A stretch of 47,855 nucleotides of DNA. It comes from an uncultured Pelagibacteraceae bacterium (GTDB lineage Bacteria > Pseudomonadota > Alphaproteobacteria > Pelagibacterales > Pelagibacteraceae). This document shows positions 20,266-31,534 of this stretch, one piece after another; position 1 is the stretch's first letter; each line of letters begins with the position of its first letter. Made by a program: the position numbers and the translations under genes. The stretch is taken from NCBI GenBank assembly GCA_902600855.1, contig CACKKY010000005.1, positions 1 to 47,855 of the forward strand. The letters are read 5' to 3'. The notes under the pieces were generated by a model. That model did not search any database and had not been told where the DNA came from. It was given only the letters and a program-made list of their open reading frames with translations.

Positions 20266-20935
20266 ATTGTTAGCACATATTTTAGTTGTTGATGATGATG
20301 ATGGAATCAGAGGTCTTGTTAAAAAATATTTAAATGAGAATAAATTTTTAGTCACAACTGCTGATAGCGCCGAAGATGCGTCAAAGAAAATTGATCTTAT
20401 TAAATTTGATTTAATTATCTTAGATATTATGATGCCTGGAAAAAATGGACTAGAATTCATTGAAGATCATAAACAAAACTTAAATACTCCTATTATTCTT
20501 TTAACAGCTAAGGGTGAAGTGAATGAACGTGTAGAAGGACTAGAAATTGGGGCTGACGATTATTTACCTAAACCATTTGAACCAAAAGAATTATTACTCA
20601 GAATAAATAATATATTGAAAAAAACTATCTTAATAGAACAAAAAAGAGTCATAGAATTCGAGAATGTAAAAATTGATTTGAACAAATTATTGATTATTAA
20701 AAATAATAATGAATTTAAAATAAACAACACCGAAAGAATTATTTTAGAAAAAATGATTAATAATCCTGGTAAAATATTTAAGAGGGAAAATATCGGAAAA
20801 CTTATAGATTTAAATAAAGAAAGATCTATAGACGTTATTATAACACGCTTAAGGAAAAAAATTGAAATAGATCCAAAAAAACCAAAATTTTTACAAACGA
20901 TTAGAGGAGAAGGATATGTTCTATGGATTGAGTAA
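20258..20935 (+). CDS. OmpR-family response regulator (PetR/OmpR-like)
   Basis: ILVVDDDDGIRGL receiver, DLIILDIMMPG phospho-Asp, LLTAKGE, Trans_reg_C DNA-binding domain ending VIITRLRKKIEIDPKKPKFLQTIRGEGYVL. Confidence 0.93.
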   Translation: MDKLLAHILVVDDDDGIRGLVKKYLNENKFLVTTADSAEDASKKIDLIKFDLIILDIMMPGKNGLEFIEDHKQNLNTPIILLTAKGEVNERVEGLEIGADDYLPKPFEPKELLLRINNILKKTILIEQKRVIEFENVKIDLNKLLIIKNNNEFKINNTERIILEKMINNPGKIFKRENIGKLIDLNKERSIDVIITRLRKKIEIDPKKPKFLQTIRGEGYVLWIE

Positions 20936-22235
20936 TTTTTTTAAGCAAATATTACCCAAAAGACTTTTTTATAGAGCACTTTTAATTGTTGCTATACCAG
21001 TGATAGTTTTACAATTAGTTATCACAATCGTTTTTTTTGATAGCCTTTGGATAAAAACAAACAAAGGTATGACCAAAACCTTAGTAAAAGAGATTAGCAC
21101 ATTCATAGAAGTTTATAATAATGAAAAGTCAGACAAAGATGGGTTATCAAATCTTTTTTCATTATTTTTAGACTTGAATATTGAATTTTTTGAAAATAAG
21201 GAATTTAACGATAATTACAATGAGAGATGGTTTAGTCCAATCGATCGGACTCTTAGAAGAGAATTAAAATCAAATTTCACACATGGAAATTATTGGTTCA
21301 ATACTACAAACTATAAAGAATTAATTGATTTGAGAATAAAATATCAAGATGGATATTTTAGATTTTTAATTCCAAAAGATAGAGTTGCTAGTTCATCAGC
21401 AAGAATATTTGCTCTTTGGATAACTGTGCCAGCGGTTATCATGATTTTTATTTCACTAATATTTCTTAAAAATCAAACAAGACCAATCACGAATTTAGCA
21501 CGTGCAGCGGAAAGGTTTGGTAAAGGTGAAGAAATTGAGAAATTTAAACCTTCTGGTGCTATGGAAATTAGACAAGCTGGTGAGGAATTTGATAAAATGA
21601 GAAAAAGAATTTTAAGACACCTAAAACAAAGAAATGAGATGCTATCTGGAATTAGTCACGATCTGAGAACTCCACTAACAAGAATGAAATTACAATTAGC
21701 ATTTATTAAAAACGATGATTTATCAAAAAAATTAAGTGAGGATATTAATGAAATGGAAAAAATGTTAAATGAATACCTTCAATTCACTAGATCATCTTAC
21801 TCAGAAAAAGATGAAATGTTTAATTTATCTGAATTAATTGAAAAAATTATTGAAAAATATGATAACCAAAATATTTCAAAAAATTTAGCTCCAAGAATAT
21901 ACATTAATGGTAAGAAAAATTTAATTAATCGCTGTATTAATAATCTTGTTGATAATGCTTTAAAATATGCAAGCAAAGTTAAAGTTGATCTTGCCAAAAA
22001 AAATAAGAATTTATTTATTTCTATTAATGATAATGGGCCAGGTATTCCCAAAAATGAACATGAAAATGTTTTTAAACCTTTTTATAAAATCGATAAAGGA
22101 AGAGCAGACTCAAAAGCAAGTGTTGGACTTGGTTTATCTATAGCCTCTGATATTATTAAATCACACGGTGGAAATATTAAACTTGAAAAATCAAATATGA
22201 AAGGTCTTAGCGTTAAGATTTTTTTACCTTTTTAA
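20916..22235 (+). CDS. EnvZ-like sensor histidine kinase
   Basis: HAMP region, GISHDLRTPLTRMKLQL H-box, NLVDNALKYAS N-box, DNGPGIP and GLGLSIASDIIKSHGG G-boxes. Confidence 0.93.
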   Translation: MFYGLSNFFKQILPKRLFYRALLIVAIPVIVLQLVITIVFFDSLWIKTNKGMTKTLVKEISTFIEVYNNEKSDKDGLSNLFSLFLDLNIEFFENKEFNDNYNERWFSPIDRTLRRELKSNFTHGNYWFNTTNYKELIDLRIKYQDGYFRFLIPKDRVASSSARIFALWITVPAVIMIFISLIFLKNQTRPITNLARAAERFGKGEEIEKFKPSGAMEIRQAGEEFDKMRKRILRHLKQRNEMLSGISHDLRTPLTRMKLQLAFIKNDDLSKKLSEDINEMEKMLNEYLQFTRSSYSEKDEMFNLSELIEKIIEKYDNQNISKNLAPRIYINGKKNLINRCINNLVDNALKYASKVKVDLAKKNKNLFISINDNGPGIPKNEHENVFKPFYKIDKGRADSKASVGLGLSIASDIIKSHGGNIKLEKSNMKGLSVKIFLPF

Positions 22236-22461
22236 TTTTCTTTCCTTTTTGCTCGAATTTTTTAATCTTGTTTTCTAAATGTTCAACACGCTTAGAAAGA
22301 ACATCAAATTCATCTTTACTAGTAAGTCTCATTTTAAAAACGACCTCATCTCTTTTAGATTTTAAAATGTTTATAAATTCTGTGCTCAAATCTTTTGATG
22401 AAATAAGCCCTTGTTCTAAAACTTTTGCAAGTTTATCAATTATAAATTTAGAGTTTTTCAT
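22213..22461 (-). CDS. ubiK: UbiK/BMFP family accessory factor
   Basis: 82 aa; FKMRLTSKDEFDVLSKRVEHLENKIKKFE C-terminal coiled coil typical of BMFP. Confidence 0.75.
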   Translation of the reverse strand: MKNSKFIIDKLAKVLEQGLISSKDLSTEFINILKSKRDEVVFKMRLTSKDEFDVLSKRVEHLENKIKKFEQKGKKIKKVKKS

Positions 22462-22493
22462 ATTTGAAGTATACTTTATATTTATTATTTAAA

Positions 22494-23276
22494 ATGTTCA
22501 TTAATAATTTTGACCCAGTAGCTTTTAAAATACTTTCATTAGATATTAGGTGGTATTCCTTAGCTTATATTTTTGGAATCATAATAGGATGGTTTTTGTG
22601 TAAGAAAATTTTTATCAAAGATATAAAATTAAATGAGAAGTTTGATGACTATATAACCTATCTAATATTTGGTATAATTTTAGGTGGAAGACTGGGATAT
22701 GTTCTTTTTTATAATTTTGACTATTATGCAAACAATTTACTTGATGCTCTTAAAATTTGGGAAGGTGGGATGTCATTTCATGGTGGTCTAATAGGAATTA
22801 TCTTATCGAGTATACTTTTTGCAAGAAAAAATGGAGATGACTCATTTATTTATTTGGATTTAGTAGCGTTAGTAGCTCCAATTGGAATTTTTTTTGGAAG
22901 ATTGGCTAATTTCTTAAATTCAGAACTTTATGGAATTCCCTCTAACCTGCCTTGGGCAGTGATTTTTGTTAAAGTAGATAATTTAGGAAGGCATCCATCT
23001 CAATTATATGAAGCTGTATTCGAAGGTATTATATTATTCATAATATTATTATATTTTAGAAAAAAAAATTTTTATAAGAAAGATGGTTTAACATCAGCAT
23101 TATTTTTAATCTTTTATTCTTTTTTCAGATTTATAATTGAATATTTTAGAGTACCAGACGAACAGCTAGGTTATTTAATTCTAGATTTAACTATGGGACA
23201 AATTATTAGTGTTTTATTTATTTTTATTGGAATAATTTTATTTTATTTTAAAAATGAAAACAGACAAAACAATTAG
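22494..23276 (+). CDS. lgt: Prolipoprotein diacylglyceryl transferase (start 22494 preferred over 22464)
   Basis: DIRWYSLAYIFG; GGRLGYVLFYN; GGMSFHGGLIG; GRLANFLNSELYG; RHPSQLYEA. Confidence 0.96.
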   Translation: MFINNFDPVAFKILSLDIRWYSLAYIFGIIIGWFLCKKIFIKDIKLNEKFDDYITYLIFGIILGGRLGYVLFYNFDYYANNLLDALKIWEGGMSFHGGLIGIILSSILFARKNGDDSFIYLDLVALVAPIGIFFGRLANFLNSELYGIPSNLPWAVIFVKVDNLGRHPSQLYEAVFEGIILFIILLYFRKKNFYKKDGLTSALFLIFYSFFRFIIEYFRVPDEQLGYLILDLTMGQIISVLFIFIGIILFYFKNENRQNN

Positions 23277-24309
23277 TATTCCATTAGACAAATTTATCGA
23301 ATTAGCTTTATACGATAAAAATTTTGGTTTCTATATGAAAAAAAATCCTTTTGGAAAAAGAGGTGATTTTATCACCGCTCCAAATATCACAAGAATTTTC
23401 TCGGAAATAATTGCTATTTGGATCATAACTTTCTGGAAGAGTCTTGGCTCACCAAAACATTTCAATTTATTAGAGCTTGGTGCTGGCAATGGAGAAATGA
23501 TGAAAGTAATCACAGAAACACTAAAAAATTTTCCTAAATGCTTTAATTCATGCAACTTTATGATTCATGAAAAAAGTAAATTCTTGATTAATTTACAAAA
23601 AAAAAATCTAAGAAATGAAAAAATAAACTGGATAAATAATTTAAATAAAATTAATTTTTATCCTACATTATATATAGCTAATGAATTTTTTGATGCTATT
23701 CCAATTAAACAATTTTTTAAAAAAAAAGAGTATTGGTTTGAAAGATTTGTTGACTTACGGAATTTAAAAAATGCAAAATTTAGAGAAAAAAGAACAAATA
23801 TTAAAAATATCGAAAGAATATTAAAATTTGAAGTTTCAAAAAATCAAAGTATTATTGAATACTCACCAAAAACTTTTAAATACCTTAATACTATCTTAAA
23901 AAAAATTGAAAAAAATAATGGTGGAATTTTAATAATTGATTACGGTTATTTAAACGCCAAAATGCAGGAATCTTTACAGGCTGTGAAAAATCATAAATAT
24001 TCAAATATTCTTGAAAATATTGGTGACACGGATATTACTTATAATATTAGCTTCAATTTATTTAAACAATTTGCTGATCAATTTAATAATTTAGATACAA
24101 TTATTACAAATCAAAAAAAGTTTTTAACTACTATGGGTATCCTTCAAAGAGCTGAAATTTTAAGTAAAAATATGCCTTTTTCAAAAAAAACTGATTTATT
24201 TTATAGAATAAGACGTCTAATAGATAAAAAACAAATGGGCGAGCTATTTAAAGTAATGTTAATTAAAAATAAAAAAAATATGTTTAACACAGGATTTCAA
24301 ATTGATTAA
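23254..24309 (+). CDS. SAM-dependent methyltransferase, MidA/NDUFAF7 family
   Basis: YDKNFGFYMKKNPFGKRGDFITAPNITRIFSEII; LLELGAGNGEMM; ANEFFDAIPIKQF. Confidence 0.9.
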   Translation: MKTDKTISIPLDKFIELALYDKNFGFYMKKNPFGKRGDFITAPNITRIFSEIIAIWIITFWKSLGSPKHFNLLELGAGNGEMMKVITETLKNFPKCFNSCNFMIHEKSKFLINLQKKNLRNEKINWINNLNKINFYPTLYIANEFFDAIPIKQFFKKKEYWFERFVDLRNLKNAKFREKRTNIKNIERILKFEVSKNQSIIEYSPKTFKYLNTILKKIEKNNGGILIIDYGYLNAKMQESLQAVKNHKYSNILENIGDTDITYNISFNLFKQFADQFNNLDTIITNQKKFLTTMGILQRAEILSKNMPFSKKTDLFYRIRRLIDKKQMGELFKVMLIKNKKNMFNTGFQID

Positions 24310-25060
24310 GTCAAAAAACTTAAAAAAGATTAAAAATTTAAAACATGGATTTTTTAATAGAAATGGTGGTAAATCAAAAAATATTTATAAAAGTCTAAAT
24401 TGTGGGCCAGGTTCTAAAGATTTGCCGTCTAATGTAAAACAAAATTTAGAAATAGTTAAAAAAAAAATTAGTAAGTCAGCAAATGATATTTTTTTATTGA
24501 ATCAAATTCATAGTAATAAATTTATATTCATAAATAAAAAAAATAAAATTAAAATAAGACCAAAAGCAGATGCTGTGATTACAAACCAAAAAAAATTACC
24601 TATTGCAGTATTAACTGCTGATTGCGTACCTATCTTACTATATGATAATAAAAAGAAGCTAATTGCTGCCATTCATGCTGGTTGGAAAGGTGCTTATAAG
24701 AACATTGTAGGAAAAGTGTTAAAATTTATGATAAGGATGGGATCTAAGCCTCAGAATATTCTAGCATCAATTGGTCCATCTATTTCAGTTAAAAATTATG
24801 AGGTTCAAGAAGATTTTAAGAGAAAATTTATGAAAAAAAATAAAAAAAACATCAAATATTTTAAAAAAAATAACAATAAACTATATTTTAATTTACCAAA
24901 TTATGTCTACTCCTCGCTTTTAGAAAATAAAATAAAAAAAATAGAAACTATAAAAATTGACACTTTCGATAAAAAAAATAATTTTTTTAGCGCAAGAAGA
25001 GCTTTAAGTTTAAATCATAATGATTATGGTAGAAATATTTCTATAATTATGCTTAATTAG
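24302..25060 (+). CDS. pgeF: Peptidoglycan editing factor / laccase-domain protein
   Basis: [51 protein letters not shown]. Confidence 0.93.
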   Translation: MIKSKNLKKIKNLKHGFFNRNGGKSKNIYKSLNCGPGSKDLPSNVKQNLEIVKKKISKSANDIFLLNQIHSNKFIFINKKNKIKIRPKADAVITNQKKLPIAVLTADCVPILLYDNKKKLIAAIHAGWKGAYKNIVGKVLKFMIRMGSKPQNILASIGPSISVKNYEVQEDFKRKFMKKNKKNIKYFKKNNNKLYFNLPNYVYSSLLENKIKKIETIKIDTFDKKNNFFSARRALSLNHNDYGRNISIIMLN

Positions 25061-25067
25061 GATTTTA

Positions 25068-26000
25068 ATGAAATTATTATCAGGAAATAGCAATAAAGTT
25101 CTAAGTAAAAATATTGCAAAATATTTAAAATCTAAATTAGTTAATTCTAGTATTAGAAATTTTTCTGATGGAGAAATTTATGTTGAAATAAATGAGAATA
25201 TAAGGGGGAATAGTATTTTTATAATACAGTCAGTATCCTCTCCAGCTAATGATAACCTTATGGAATTATTACTTTGTATAGATGCGTTAAAAAGGTCTTC
25301 AGCTAAAAATATAACAGCTGTAATTCCTTATTTTGGATATGCTAGACAGGATAGAAAAGTTGTTCCACGAACTTCAATTTCTGCAAAACTAGTATCAAAT
25401 TTAATCACTAAAGCTGGTGCTGATAGAATTGTGACTGTTGACTTACACGCAGGACAAATTCAAGGATTTTTTGATATTCCAGTTGATAACTTATTTGCAA
25501 CTCCAATTTTTGCAAGACATATAAAAAAGAAAATTAAAACTAAAAATATTATATGTGTTGCGCCAGATGTGGGGGGCACGGAAAGAGCAAGGGCACTTGG
25601 AAAACTTTTAAATGTTGGACTTGCAATTGTAGACAAAAGAAGACCGAAGGCTGGCCAATCTCAAGTAATGAATGTGATTGGTGATGTGAAAGGTAAAACC
25701 TGTGTTATTGTAGATGACATTATAGATTCTGGAGGAACAATAGTTAATGCTGCAAAAGCTTTAAAAAATAGAGGTGCTAAAGATGTTTATGTTTATATTA
25801 CTCACGGTGTATTAAGTGGAGAGGCAGTAAAAAAAATTAAAGGTTCAACAATTAAAAATTTAGTAATTACTGATACTATAGATAATAATAATAAAACCAA
25901 AGATGCTAAAAACATTGAAGTTTTACCTATTTCAGGGTTAATGGGTGAGGCAATAAAAAGGATTTCTAATTCTACTTCTGTTTCAGATTTGTTTAAATAA
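25068..26000 (+). CDS. prs: Ribose-phosphate pyrophosphokinase
   Basis: [67 protein letters not shown]. Confidence 0.97.
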   Translation: MKLLSGNSNKVLSKNIAKYLKSKLVNSSIRNFSDGEIYVEINENIRGNSIFIIQSVSSPANDNLMELLLCIDALKRSSAKNITAVIPYFGYARQDRKVVPRTSISAKLVSNLITKAGADRIVTVDLHAGQIQGFFDIPVDNLFATPIFARHIKKKIKTKNIICVAPDVGGTERARALGKLLNVGLAIVDKRRPKAGQSQVMNVIGDVKGKTCVIVDDIIDSGGTIVNAAKALKNRGAKDVYVYITHGVLSGEAVKKIKGSTIKNLVITDTIDNNNKTKDAKNIEVLPISGLMGEAIKRISNSTSVSDLFK

Positions 26001-26044
26001 TTAACTTGAGTTATTTAGGAACATGAGCTAAAACGCCTTGTTTT

Positions 26045-26758
26045 ATGAATTCAATTAATGCTAACATAAGAACTGATAAGACTAAAGGGGAATTAAATTT
26101 TCTTAGGAATAACGGTAACGTTCCTGCTATAATTTATGGTGGCAAGCAAGATAACCAGAAAGTATTTATTTCTAAAAAATTATTAAAATCTTTTTTAGAA
26201 AAAGAAAACTTTTTATCAAATATTCTTACTTTAAATTTGGAAGGTAAATCTCAAAATGTTCTTCCAAGAGAAATTAAATATGATGTAATATCAGATGAAC
26301 CAATTCATATCGATTTTTTAAGGGTAATACCTGGTGTAAAGATTATAATAGAAGTCCCAGTTCAATTTATTAATCATGAGAAATCACCAGGATTAAAAAG
26401 AGGTGGTGTTTTAAACATTGTTAGAAGAAAAGTAGAATTAAAATGTCCAAGTGAAAAAATTCCAGAAAATTTAGTAATAGATCTTGATGGAGTAGAGATA
26501 GGAGAAAGTTTCAAAATTTCATCAATTAATTTAGATCAAGATGTAGTTCCTACAATCCAAGGTAGAGATTTCGTAATTGCAACTCTTGCTGCCCCTACAG
26601 TTATGAAAGAGCCAGAAAAACCTGCGGAAGCCGAAGCAGTAGATGGGGCTGAGGGTGCTGAGGGAACTGAGTTAGCTGCTGAGGGTGGTGAAAAATCAGC
26701 TACAGATAGTGACAAAAAAGAAGTTGAAGATAAAAAACCCGCAGAAGAAAAAAAATAA
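26045..26758 (+). CDS. rplY: 50S ribosomal protein L25/general stress protein Ctc with acidic/Lys tail
   Basis: LRNNGNVPAIIYGG; PIHIDFLRV; TL5 C-terminal domain; low-complexity E/A/K tail. Confidence 0.93.
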   Translation: MNSINANIRTDKTKGELNFLRNNGNVPAIIYGGKQDNQKVFISKKLLKSFLEKENFLSNILTLNLEGKSQNVLPREIKYDVISDEPIHIDFLRVIPGVKIIIEVPVQFINHEKSPGLKRGGVLNIVRRKVELKCPSEKIPENLVIDLDGVEIGESFKISSINLDQDVVPTIQGRDFVIATLAAPTVMKEPEKPAEAEAVDGAEGAEGTELAAEGGEKSATDSDKKEVEDKKPAEEKK

Positions 26759-26799
26759 GTTATCAAAGTTGATTTTTATTATTCATTAACAGAAAATAT

Positions 26800-27360
26800 A
26801 TGCTTTTATTTGTAGGCTTAGGCAATCCGACACCAGATAGTGAAAACAATCGACATAATGTCGGCTTTAAGGTAATTGATTCAATCAATAAAAAATTTGG
26901 CTTGTCAAAACAAAAACCAAAATTTAAAGGATTATTAACAACTGGGAATGTCAATGGTCAAAAAGTTTATGCAATAAAACCACTTACATTTATGAATAAC
27001 TCTGGAATTTGTATCAGAGAATTGATTGAATATTTCAAAATAAATGCTGAAGATGTAATTGTCTTTCATGACGATTTGGATGTTGAATTTGGAAAAATTA
27101 AAGCAAAATTTAGTGGATCAAGTGCAGGTCATAATGGAATAGCTTCAATAGATAAGTTTATTGGAAAAGATTATTCAAGAGTTAGGGTTGGTATAGGAAA
27201 ACCAAAAAATAATATTGAAATTGAAGATTATGTTTTGCAAAATTTTGATGATGAGGAAATGATTGGATTAGAAAAAATTATAAATAGTATTTCAGATTCT
27301 ATTTCAATTCTTGTAGAAAAAAAATTAGATCTTTTTTCTAGCACTGTTAATAATAAGTAA
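26800..27360 (+). CDS. pth: Peptidyl-tRNA hydrolase
   Basis: FVGLGNPTPDSENNRHNVGF; PLTFMNNSG; VFHDDLDVEFGKIKAK; GHNGIASI. Confidence 0.97.
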   Translation: MLLFVGLGNPTPDSENNRHNVGFKVIDSINKKFGLSKQKPKFKGLLTTGNVNGQKVYAIKPLTFMNNSGICIRELIEYFKINAEDVIVFHDDLDVEFGKIKAKFSGSSAGHNGIASIDKFIGKDYSRVRVGIGKPKNNIEIEDYVLQNFDDEEMIGLEKIINSISDSISILVEKKLDLFSSTVNNK

Positions 27361-28433
27361 TGAGTTTGAAATGTGGGATAGTTGGATTACCAAATGTTGG
27401 GAAGTCCACTTTATTTAATGCGCTAACTAATTCTAGCAAAGCTCAAGCGGCTAACTTTCCATTTTGTACGATAGAACCTAACGTGGGAATTGTTCCTGTT
27501 CCAGATGAAAGACTCGCTAATCTTTCTAAAATTTCTAAATCAAAGAAAACTATTAATACAACAATATCATTTGTTGATATTGCTGGTCTAGTTAAAGGGG
27601 CCTCTAAAGGAGAAGGTTTAGGGAATAAATTTTTATCCCACATAAGAGAAGTTGATGCAATCATCCATATGATAAGATGTTTTGACTCTGATGATATACA
27701 GAATGTTAATTCTACAGTGGATCCGATAAGAGATCTTGAGATAATTGAAACTGAAATGATGCTTGCAGATTTGGAGTCTATCCAAAAAAGATTAGAAAAG
27801 AATAATAAAAAAAATATCGACGAGGAACAATTAAAAATATTAGAAATTGCTTTAGACTGCATAAATAATAATAAAGATACAACAAATTTAAAATCTCAAT
27901 TTGAAAAAAAACAAATCAATCAAAGTGGATTATTATCATTTAAACCAAAAATATTTGTTTGCAATGTTGACGAATCAAGCGTTAAAGATGGAAACACTTA
28001 CACAAAAAGTTTTAAGGATAAATTTGGTGAGGAAAATACTTTGGTTGTATCAGCAGATATAGAAAATCAAATTAATGAACTAGAAAGTGAAGAAAAAAAA
28101 AATTATATGGAAATGATTGGATTGAAAGAAACTGGATTAGATATATTAATTGAAAAAGGCTATGAAATTTTAGAACTAGACACTTTTTTTACATCAGGAC
28201 CAGAAGAAACTAGAGCCTGGACTATTGAAAAAAATTGTACAGCTCCAAAAGCAGCTGGAGAAATTCACACAGATTTTGAAAAAGGATTTATCAGAGCGGA
28301 AACTATTTCATATAATGATTTTATTAAAAATGATGGTTGGGTAAATTCTAAATTGAATGGAAAAATGAGATTAGAGGGAAAAGACTATATTGTAAAAGAT
28401 GGAGATGTTTTAAACTTCAGATTCAACACGTGA
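27360..28433 (+). CDS. ychF: Redox-regulated ATPase YchF (Obg family)
   Basis: CGIVGLPNVGKSTLFNALT; FVDIAGLVKGASKGEGLGNKFL; C-terminal TGS domain. Confidence 0.97.
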   Translation: MSLKCGIVGLPNVGKSTLFNALTNSSKAQAANFPFCTIEPNVGIVPVPDERLANLSKISKSKKTINTTISFVDIAGLVKGASKGEGLGNKFLSHIREVDAIIHMIRCFDSDDIQNVNSTVDPIRDLEIIETEMMLADLESIQKRLEKNNKKNIDEEQLKILEIALDCINNNKDTTNLKSQFEKKQINQSGLLSFKPKIFVCNVDESSVKDGNTYTKSFKDKFGEENTLVVSADIENQINELESEEKKNYMEMIGLKETGLDILIEKGYEILELDTFFTSGPEETRAWTIEKNCTAPKAAGEIHTDFEKGFIRAETISYNDFIKNDGWVNSKLNGKMRLEGKDYIVKDGDVLNFRFNT

Positions 28434-29189
28434 CCATATTTTTTTCATACTAAAATAAACTAAAACAGTCAAAATAATCAAATAGACTATTGCTTTAAAT
28501 CCCATTTTATGCCTTGTTTCTAAATGAGGCTCAGCAGCCCACATAAGAAAAGTAGTTACATCTTTTGACATTTGATCTACAGAGGCAATTGTGCCATCTC
28601 CATACTCAACTATTCCATCAGATAATGGTGCTGACATTTTTATTTTATTTCCATACATATATTTATTGTAGTAAACACCCTCATCTAAAACTACTCCAAC
28701 AGGCGCATCTTCATAACCTTGCAAGAGAGAGTAAATATAATCGACTCCTCCACCTCTAGCTTTAACCAAAACCGACATATCTGGTGGATAAGCTCCTCCA
28801 TTAGCTGCTTGAGCAGCTTTTACATTTTCATACGGCATTACAAATTTATCCGATAGCTTTGCTGGCCTCTGAAACATTTCACCATCCGCATTTGGTCCAT
28901 CAGTAACTTCAAATGATGCTGCTATAGCTTTTGCTTCTGCCACAGAAAATTCAGGTCCACCCTTTTCAGACAAATTTCTATAACTTAGATATTTCATAGA
29001 ATGACAAGAGGCACATACTTCTGTATAAACTTGATAACCCCTTTGGAGTGATCCTCTGTCAAATTTACCAAATAGACCTTTGAAACTCCAATCTGTTTTT
29101 AAATATTCTACTTTCTCACCTGCATTCACGTTTATTTGAAGTATAAAAATTAAAGCTAAAACCGAAAAGATTTTTGAAAAATTCCTCAC
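28410..29189 (-). CDS. petC: Cytochrome c1
   Basis: [16 protein letters not shown] haem c motif; C-terminal TM anchor; in bc1 cluster. Confidence 0.96.
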   Translation of the reverse strand: MRNFSKIFSVLALIFILQINVNAGEKVEYLKTDWSFKGLFGKFDRGSLQRGYQVYTEVCASCHSMKYLSYRNLSEKGGPEFSVAEAKAIAASFEVTDGPNADGEMFQRPAKLSDKFVMPYENVKAAQAANGGAYPPDMSVLVKARGGGVDYIYSLLQGYEDAPVGVVLDEGVYYNKYMYGNKIKMSAPLSDGIVEYGDGTIASVDQMSKDVTTFLMWAAEPHLETRHKMGFKAIVYLIILTVLVYFSMKKIWSRVESEV

Positions 29190-30454
29190 TTTAATTTAGC
29201 ATCCCTTTTATCATTTTTCGCAATTACTAGGTCAGGAGAACCGCCTAGAATTGGTTCTGTGATACTTAAAGGTACTGGTAAAGTTTTTTCTTTAAATCCG
29301 AGAACCGGTAGAACAACCAAAAAATGTAGAAAATAATAAGCTGTAGCTACTCTGGCAATTAATAAGTACAATCCCTCTGCTGGCATCGCGCCCATGTAAC
29401 CTAAAATTAAAACATCTGCGACCAATATCCAATAAAATTGTTTATATAAAGGTCTAAAAACTGCAGATCTTATTTTTGAAGTATCTAACCAAGGTAAAAC
29501 AGCTAAAATTAAAATAGCAGACAACATAGCAACTACTCCAAGCAACTTATCTGGTACAGATCTCAAAATAGCATAGAAAGGTAACAAATACCATTCAGGA
29601 ACAATATGTGCTGGTGTTACCATTGGATTAGCTTCAATATAATTATCTGCGTGACCCAAAATATTAGGTGAGTAAAAAACAAAAAAAGCAAAAACAATCA
29701 TAAACATCAGTAATGCAAAACCGTCTTTAATAACTATATAAGGGTGAAATGGAACTGTATCCTTTGAAGGTTTTTTAATATCGATTCCAACTGGATTATT
29801 GTTTCCAGGAACGTGCAGCGCCCAAATATGCAGAACAACTAGTCCCAAAATTAAAAATGGAATTAAATAATGAAGTGTAAAAAATCTTGTTAAAGTCGGA
29901 TTATCTACTGAGTATCCACCCCATAACCAAGTTACAATTCCTTCACCTACTAATGGGATTGCACTAAATAGATTTGTGATAACTGTTGCCCCCCAAAAAC
30001 TCATTTGACCCCAAGGTAGCACATAGCCCATGAATGCAGCAGCCATCATTAATAAATAAATAATTATTCCTATAATCCAAATAATTTCTCTTGGGGACTT
30101 ATATGAACCATAAAAAAGTGATCTAAAGATATGAATATAAACGGCCAAAAAGAACATGGAAGCCCCATTTGCATGAATATATCTTATTAACCAACCATAG
30201 TTTACATCTCTCATTATATGTTCAACACTTTCAAAAGCCATATCAGCATGTGCAATGTAATGCATAGCAAGTGTAAGACCCGTTACAATTTGAGTTATCA
30301 AGCAGAAAGTTAAAATTCCACCAAATGTCCACCAATAATTTAAATTTTTTGGAGTTGGATAATCAGTTAAATGGTTTGCAAGAGTTAATAATGGCAATCT
30401 ATCGTTAAACCATTTTCCTACTTTTGATGATGGGGTATAATTGTGATCACTCAT
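29186..30454 (-). CDS. petB: Cytochrome b
   Basis: [68 protein letters not shown]. Confidence 0.98.
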   Translation of the reverse strand: MSDHNYTPSSKVGKWFNDRLPLLTLANHLTDYPTPKNLNYWWTFGGILTFCLITQIVTGLTLAMHYIAHADMAFESVEHIMRDVNYGWLIRYIHANGASMFFLAVYIHIFRSLFYGSYKSPREIIWIIGIIIYLLMMAAAFMGYVLPWGQMSFWGATVITNLFSAIPLVGEGIVTWLWGGYSVDNPTLTRFFTLHYLIPFLILGLVVLHIWALHVPGNNNPVGIDIKKPSKDTVPFHPYIVIKDGFALLMFMIVFAFFVFYSPNILGHADNYIEANPMVTPAHIVPEWYLLPFYAILRSVPDKLLGVVAMLSAILILAVLPWLDTSKIRSAVFRPLYKQFYWILVADVLILGYMGAMPAEGLYLLIARVATAYYFLHFLVVLPVLGFKEKTLPVPLSITEPILGGSPDLVIAKNDKRDAKLK

Positions 30455-30459
30455 AATAT

Positions 30460-30969
30460 TTACCCTATTTTAATTGTATTTGAATTGACAAATTCATACT
30501 TTGGAACTTCCATATTAAGCGGTGCTGGACCTTTTCTAATTCTGCCAGAAATATCATAATGTGAACCATGACAAGGGCAAAACCAACCATCGTAATCTCC
30601 TTTATCATTTAAAGGTACGCACCCTAAGTGAGTACAGACACCCAACATCACAAGCCACTCAGGATTTTTTGCCCTATCCTCATCTTTTTCTGGATGAATT
30701 AAATCTTCCATCTTTACGGATCTTGCTTCAGAAATCTCATCTTGTGTTCTTCTTCGAATAAAAACTGGTTTTCCTCTCCATAAAACAGTAATTGTGTTTC
30801 CTGGTTTTACCGAGCTTACATCCACCTCAGTGCTTGCTAACGCTTTTACAGATGCGTCTGGGTTCATTTGATCAATCAAAGGCCAAACAACAGCTCCAAC
30901 TCCAACTGCACCAACAGCATATGATGCTGTGAATAGAAAATCTCTTCTTTTTGGTTTTTTTTCAGACAC
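30460..30969 (-). CDS. petA: Ubiquinol-cytochrome c reductase Rieske iron-sulfur subunit
   Basis: CTHLGCVP...CPCHGSHYD 2Fe-2S motifs; N-terminal Tat-like RRDFLF. Confidence 0.98.
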   Translation of the reverse strand: MSEKKPKRRDFLFTASYAVGAVGVGAVVWPLIDQMNPDASVKALASTEVDVSSVKPGNTITVLWRGKPVFIRRRTQDEISEARSVKMEDLIHPEKDEDRAKNPEWLVMLGVCTHLGCVPLNDKGDYDGWFCPCHGSHYDISGRIRKGPAPLNMEVPKYEFVNSNTIKIG

Positions 30970-31059
30970 TTTTAATAGCTTAATATTATCACTTTTTGAT
31001 TTAAATTAGTTAATATACGAATTCATATAATATAAAATAATTATTTTACTACTGAAAGA

Positions 31060-31533
31060 ATGACACATAATTCAACAATTTTAGGACCCAAAATAGCATT
31101 GTACGAGCCTGATATACCTCAGAATACTGCTGCGATCATCAGAACATGCGCTTGTTTAGGCGCTAAATTAGAAATAATTGAACCATGTGGCTTTCTATTA
31201 TCAGACAAACGCTTTAAAAGAGTGGTTATGGATTATATGGATCATAGTCGAATTGAATTTTATCAGAGTTCAGAAAAATTTTTTGAAGCAAAAAAAAAAG
31301 GAAGAATTGTATTAATGACAACTAGGGGTTCAGCTAATTACACCAAATTTAAATTTATGCCTGATGATACAATTTTATTTGGAAGAGAAAGTGCTGGAGT
31401 GCCTGATAAAGTTCATAGATTAATTAAAAATCGATTAAAAATACCAATGAAAAATGAATTAAGATCTCTAAATATAGCATCATCTGTTGCAATTGTATTG
31501 GCAGAGAGTTTACGTCAAATAAAATTAATTTAA
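31060..31533 (+). CDS. trmL: tRNA (cytidine(34)-2'-O)-methyltransferase
   Basis: LYEPDIPQNTAAIIRTCACLGAKLEIIEPCGF; LFGRESAGVPD; SPOUT knot SLNIASSVAIVLAE. Confidence 0.95.
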   Translation: MTHNSTILGPKIALYEPDIPQNTAAIIRTCACLGAKLEIIEPCGFLLSDKRFKRVVMDYMDHSRIEFYQSSEKFFEAKKKGRIVLMTTRGSANYTKFKFMPDDTILFGRESAGVPDKVHRLIKNRLKIPMKNELRSLNIASSVAIVLAESLRQIKLI

Positions 31534-31534
31534 G

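Noticed and set aside
26001-26044. Possible cis-regulatory RNA upstream of rplY
   Set aside because: Only a weak AACT-TG-AGTT inverted repeat in 44 bp; not enough structure to claim a riboswitch or leader.
26536-26766. 76-aa Ser/Ala-rich antisense ORF at the rplY 3' end
   Set aside because: Mirror of the low-complexity E/A/K tail of L25; no independent support.
27443-27862. 139-aa antisense ORF opposite ychF
   Set aside because: Contained in highly conserved ychF; no supporting motif.
30970-31059. Promoter motifs between petA and trmL
   Set aside because: TATAAT-like strings are expected by chance at this AT content; no clear -35/-10 pair or operator symmetry.
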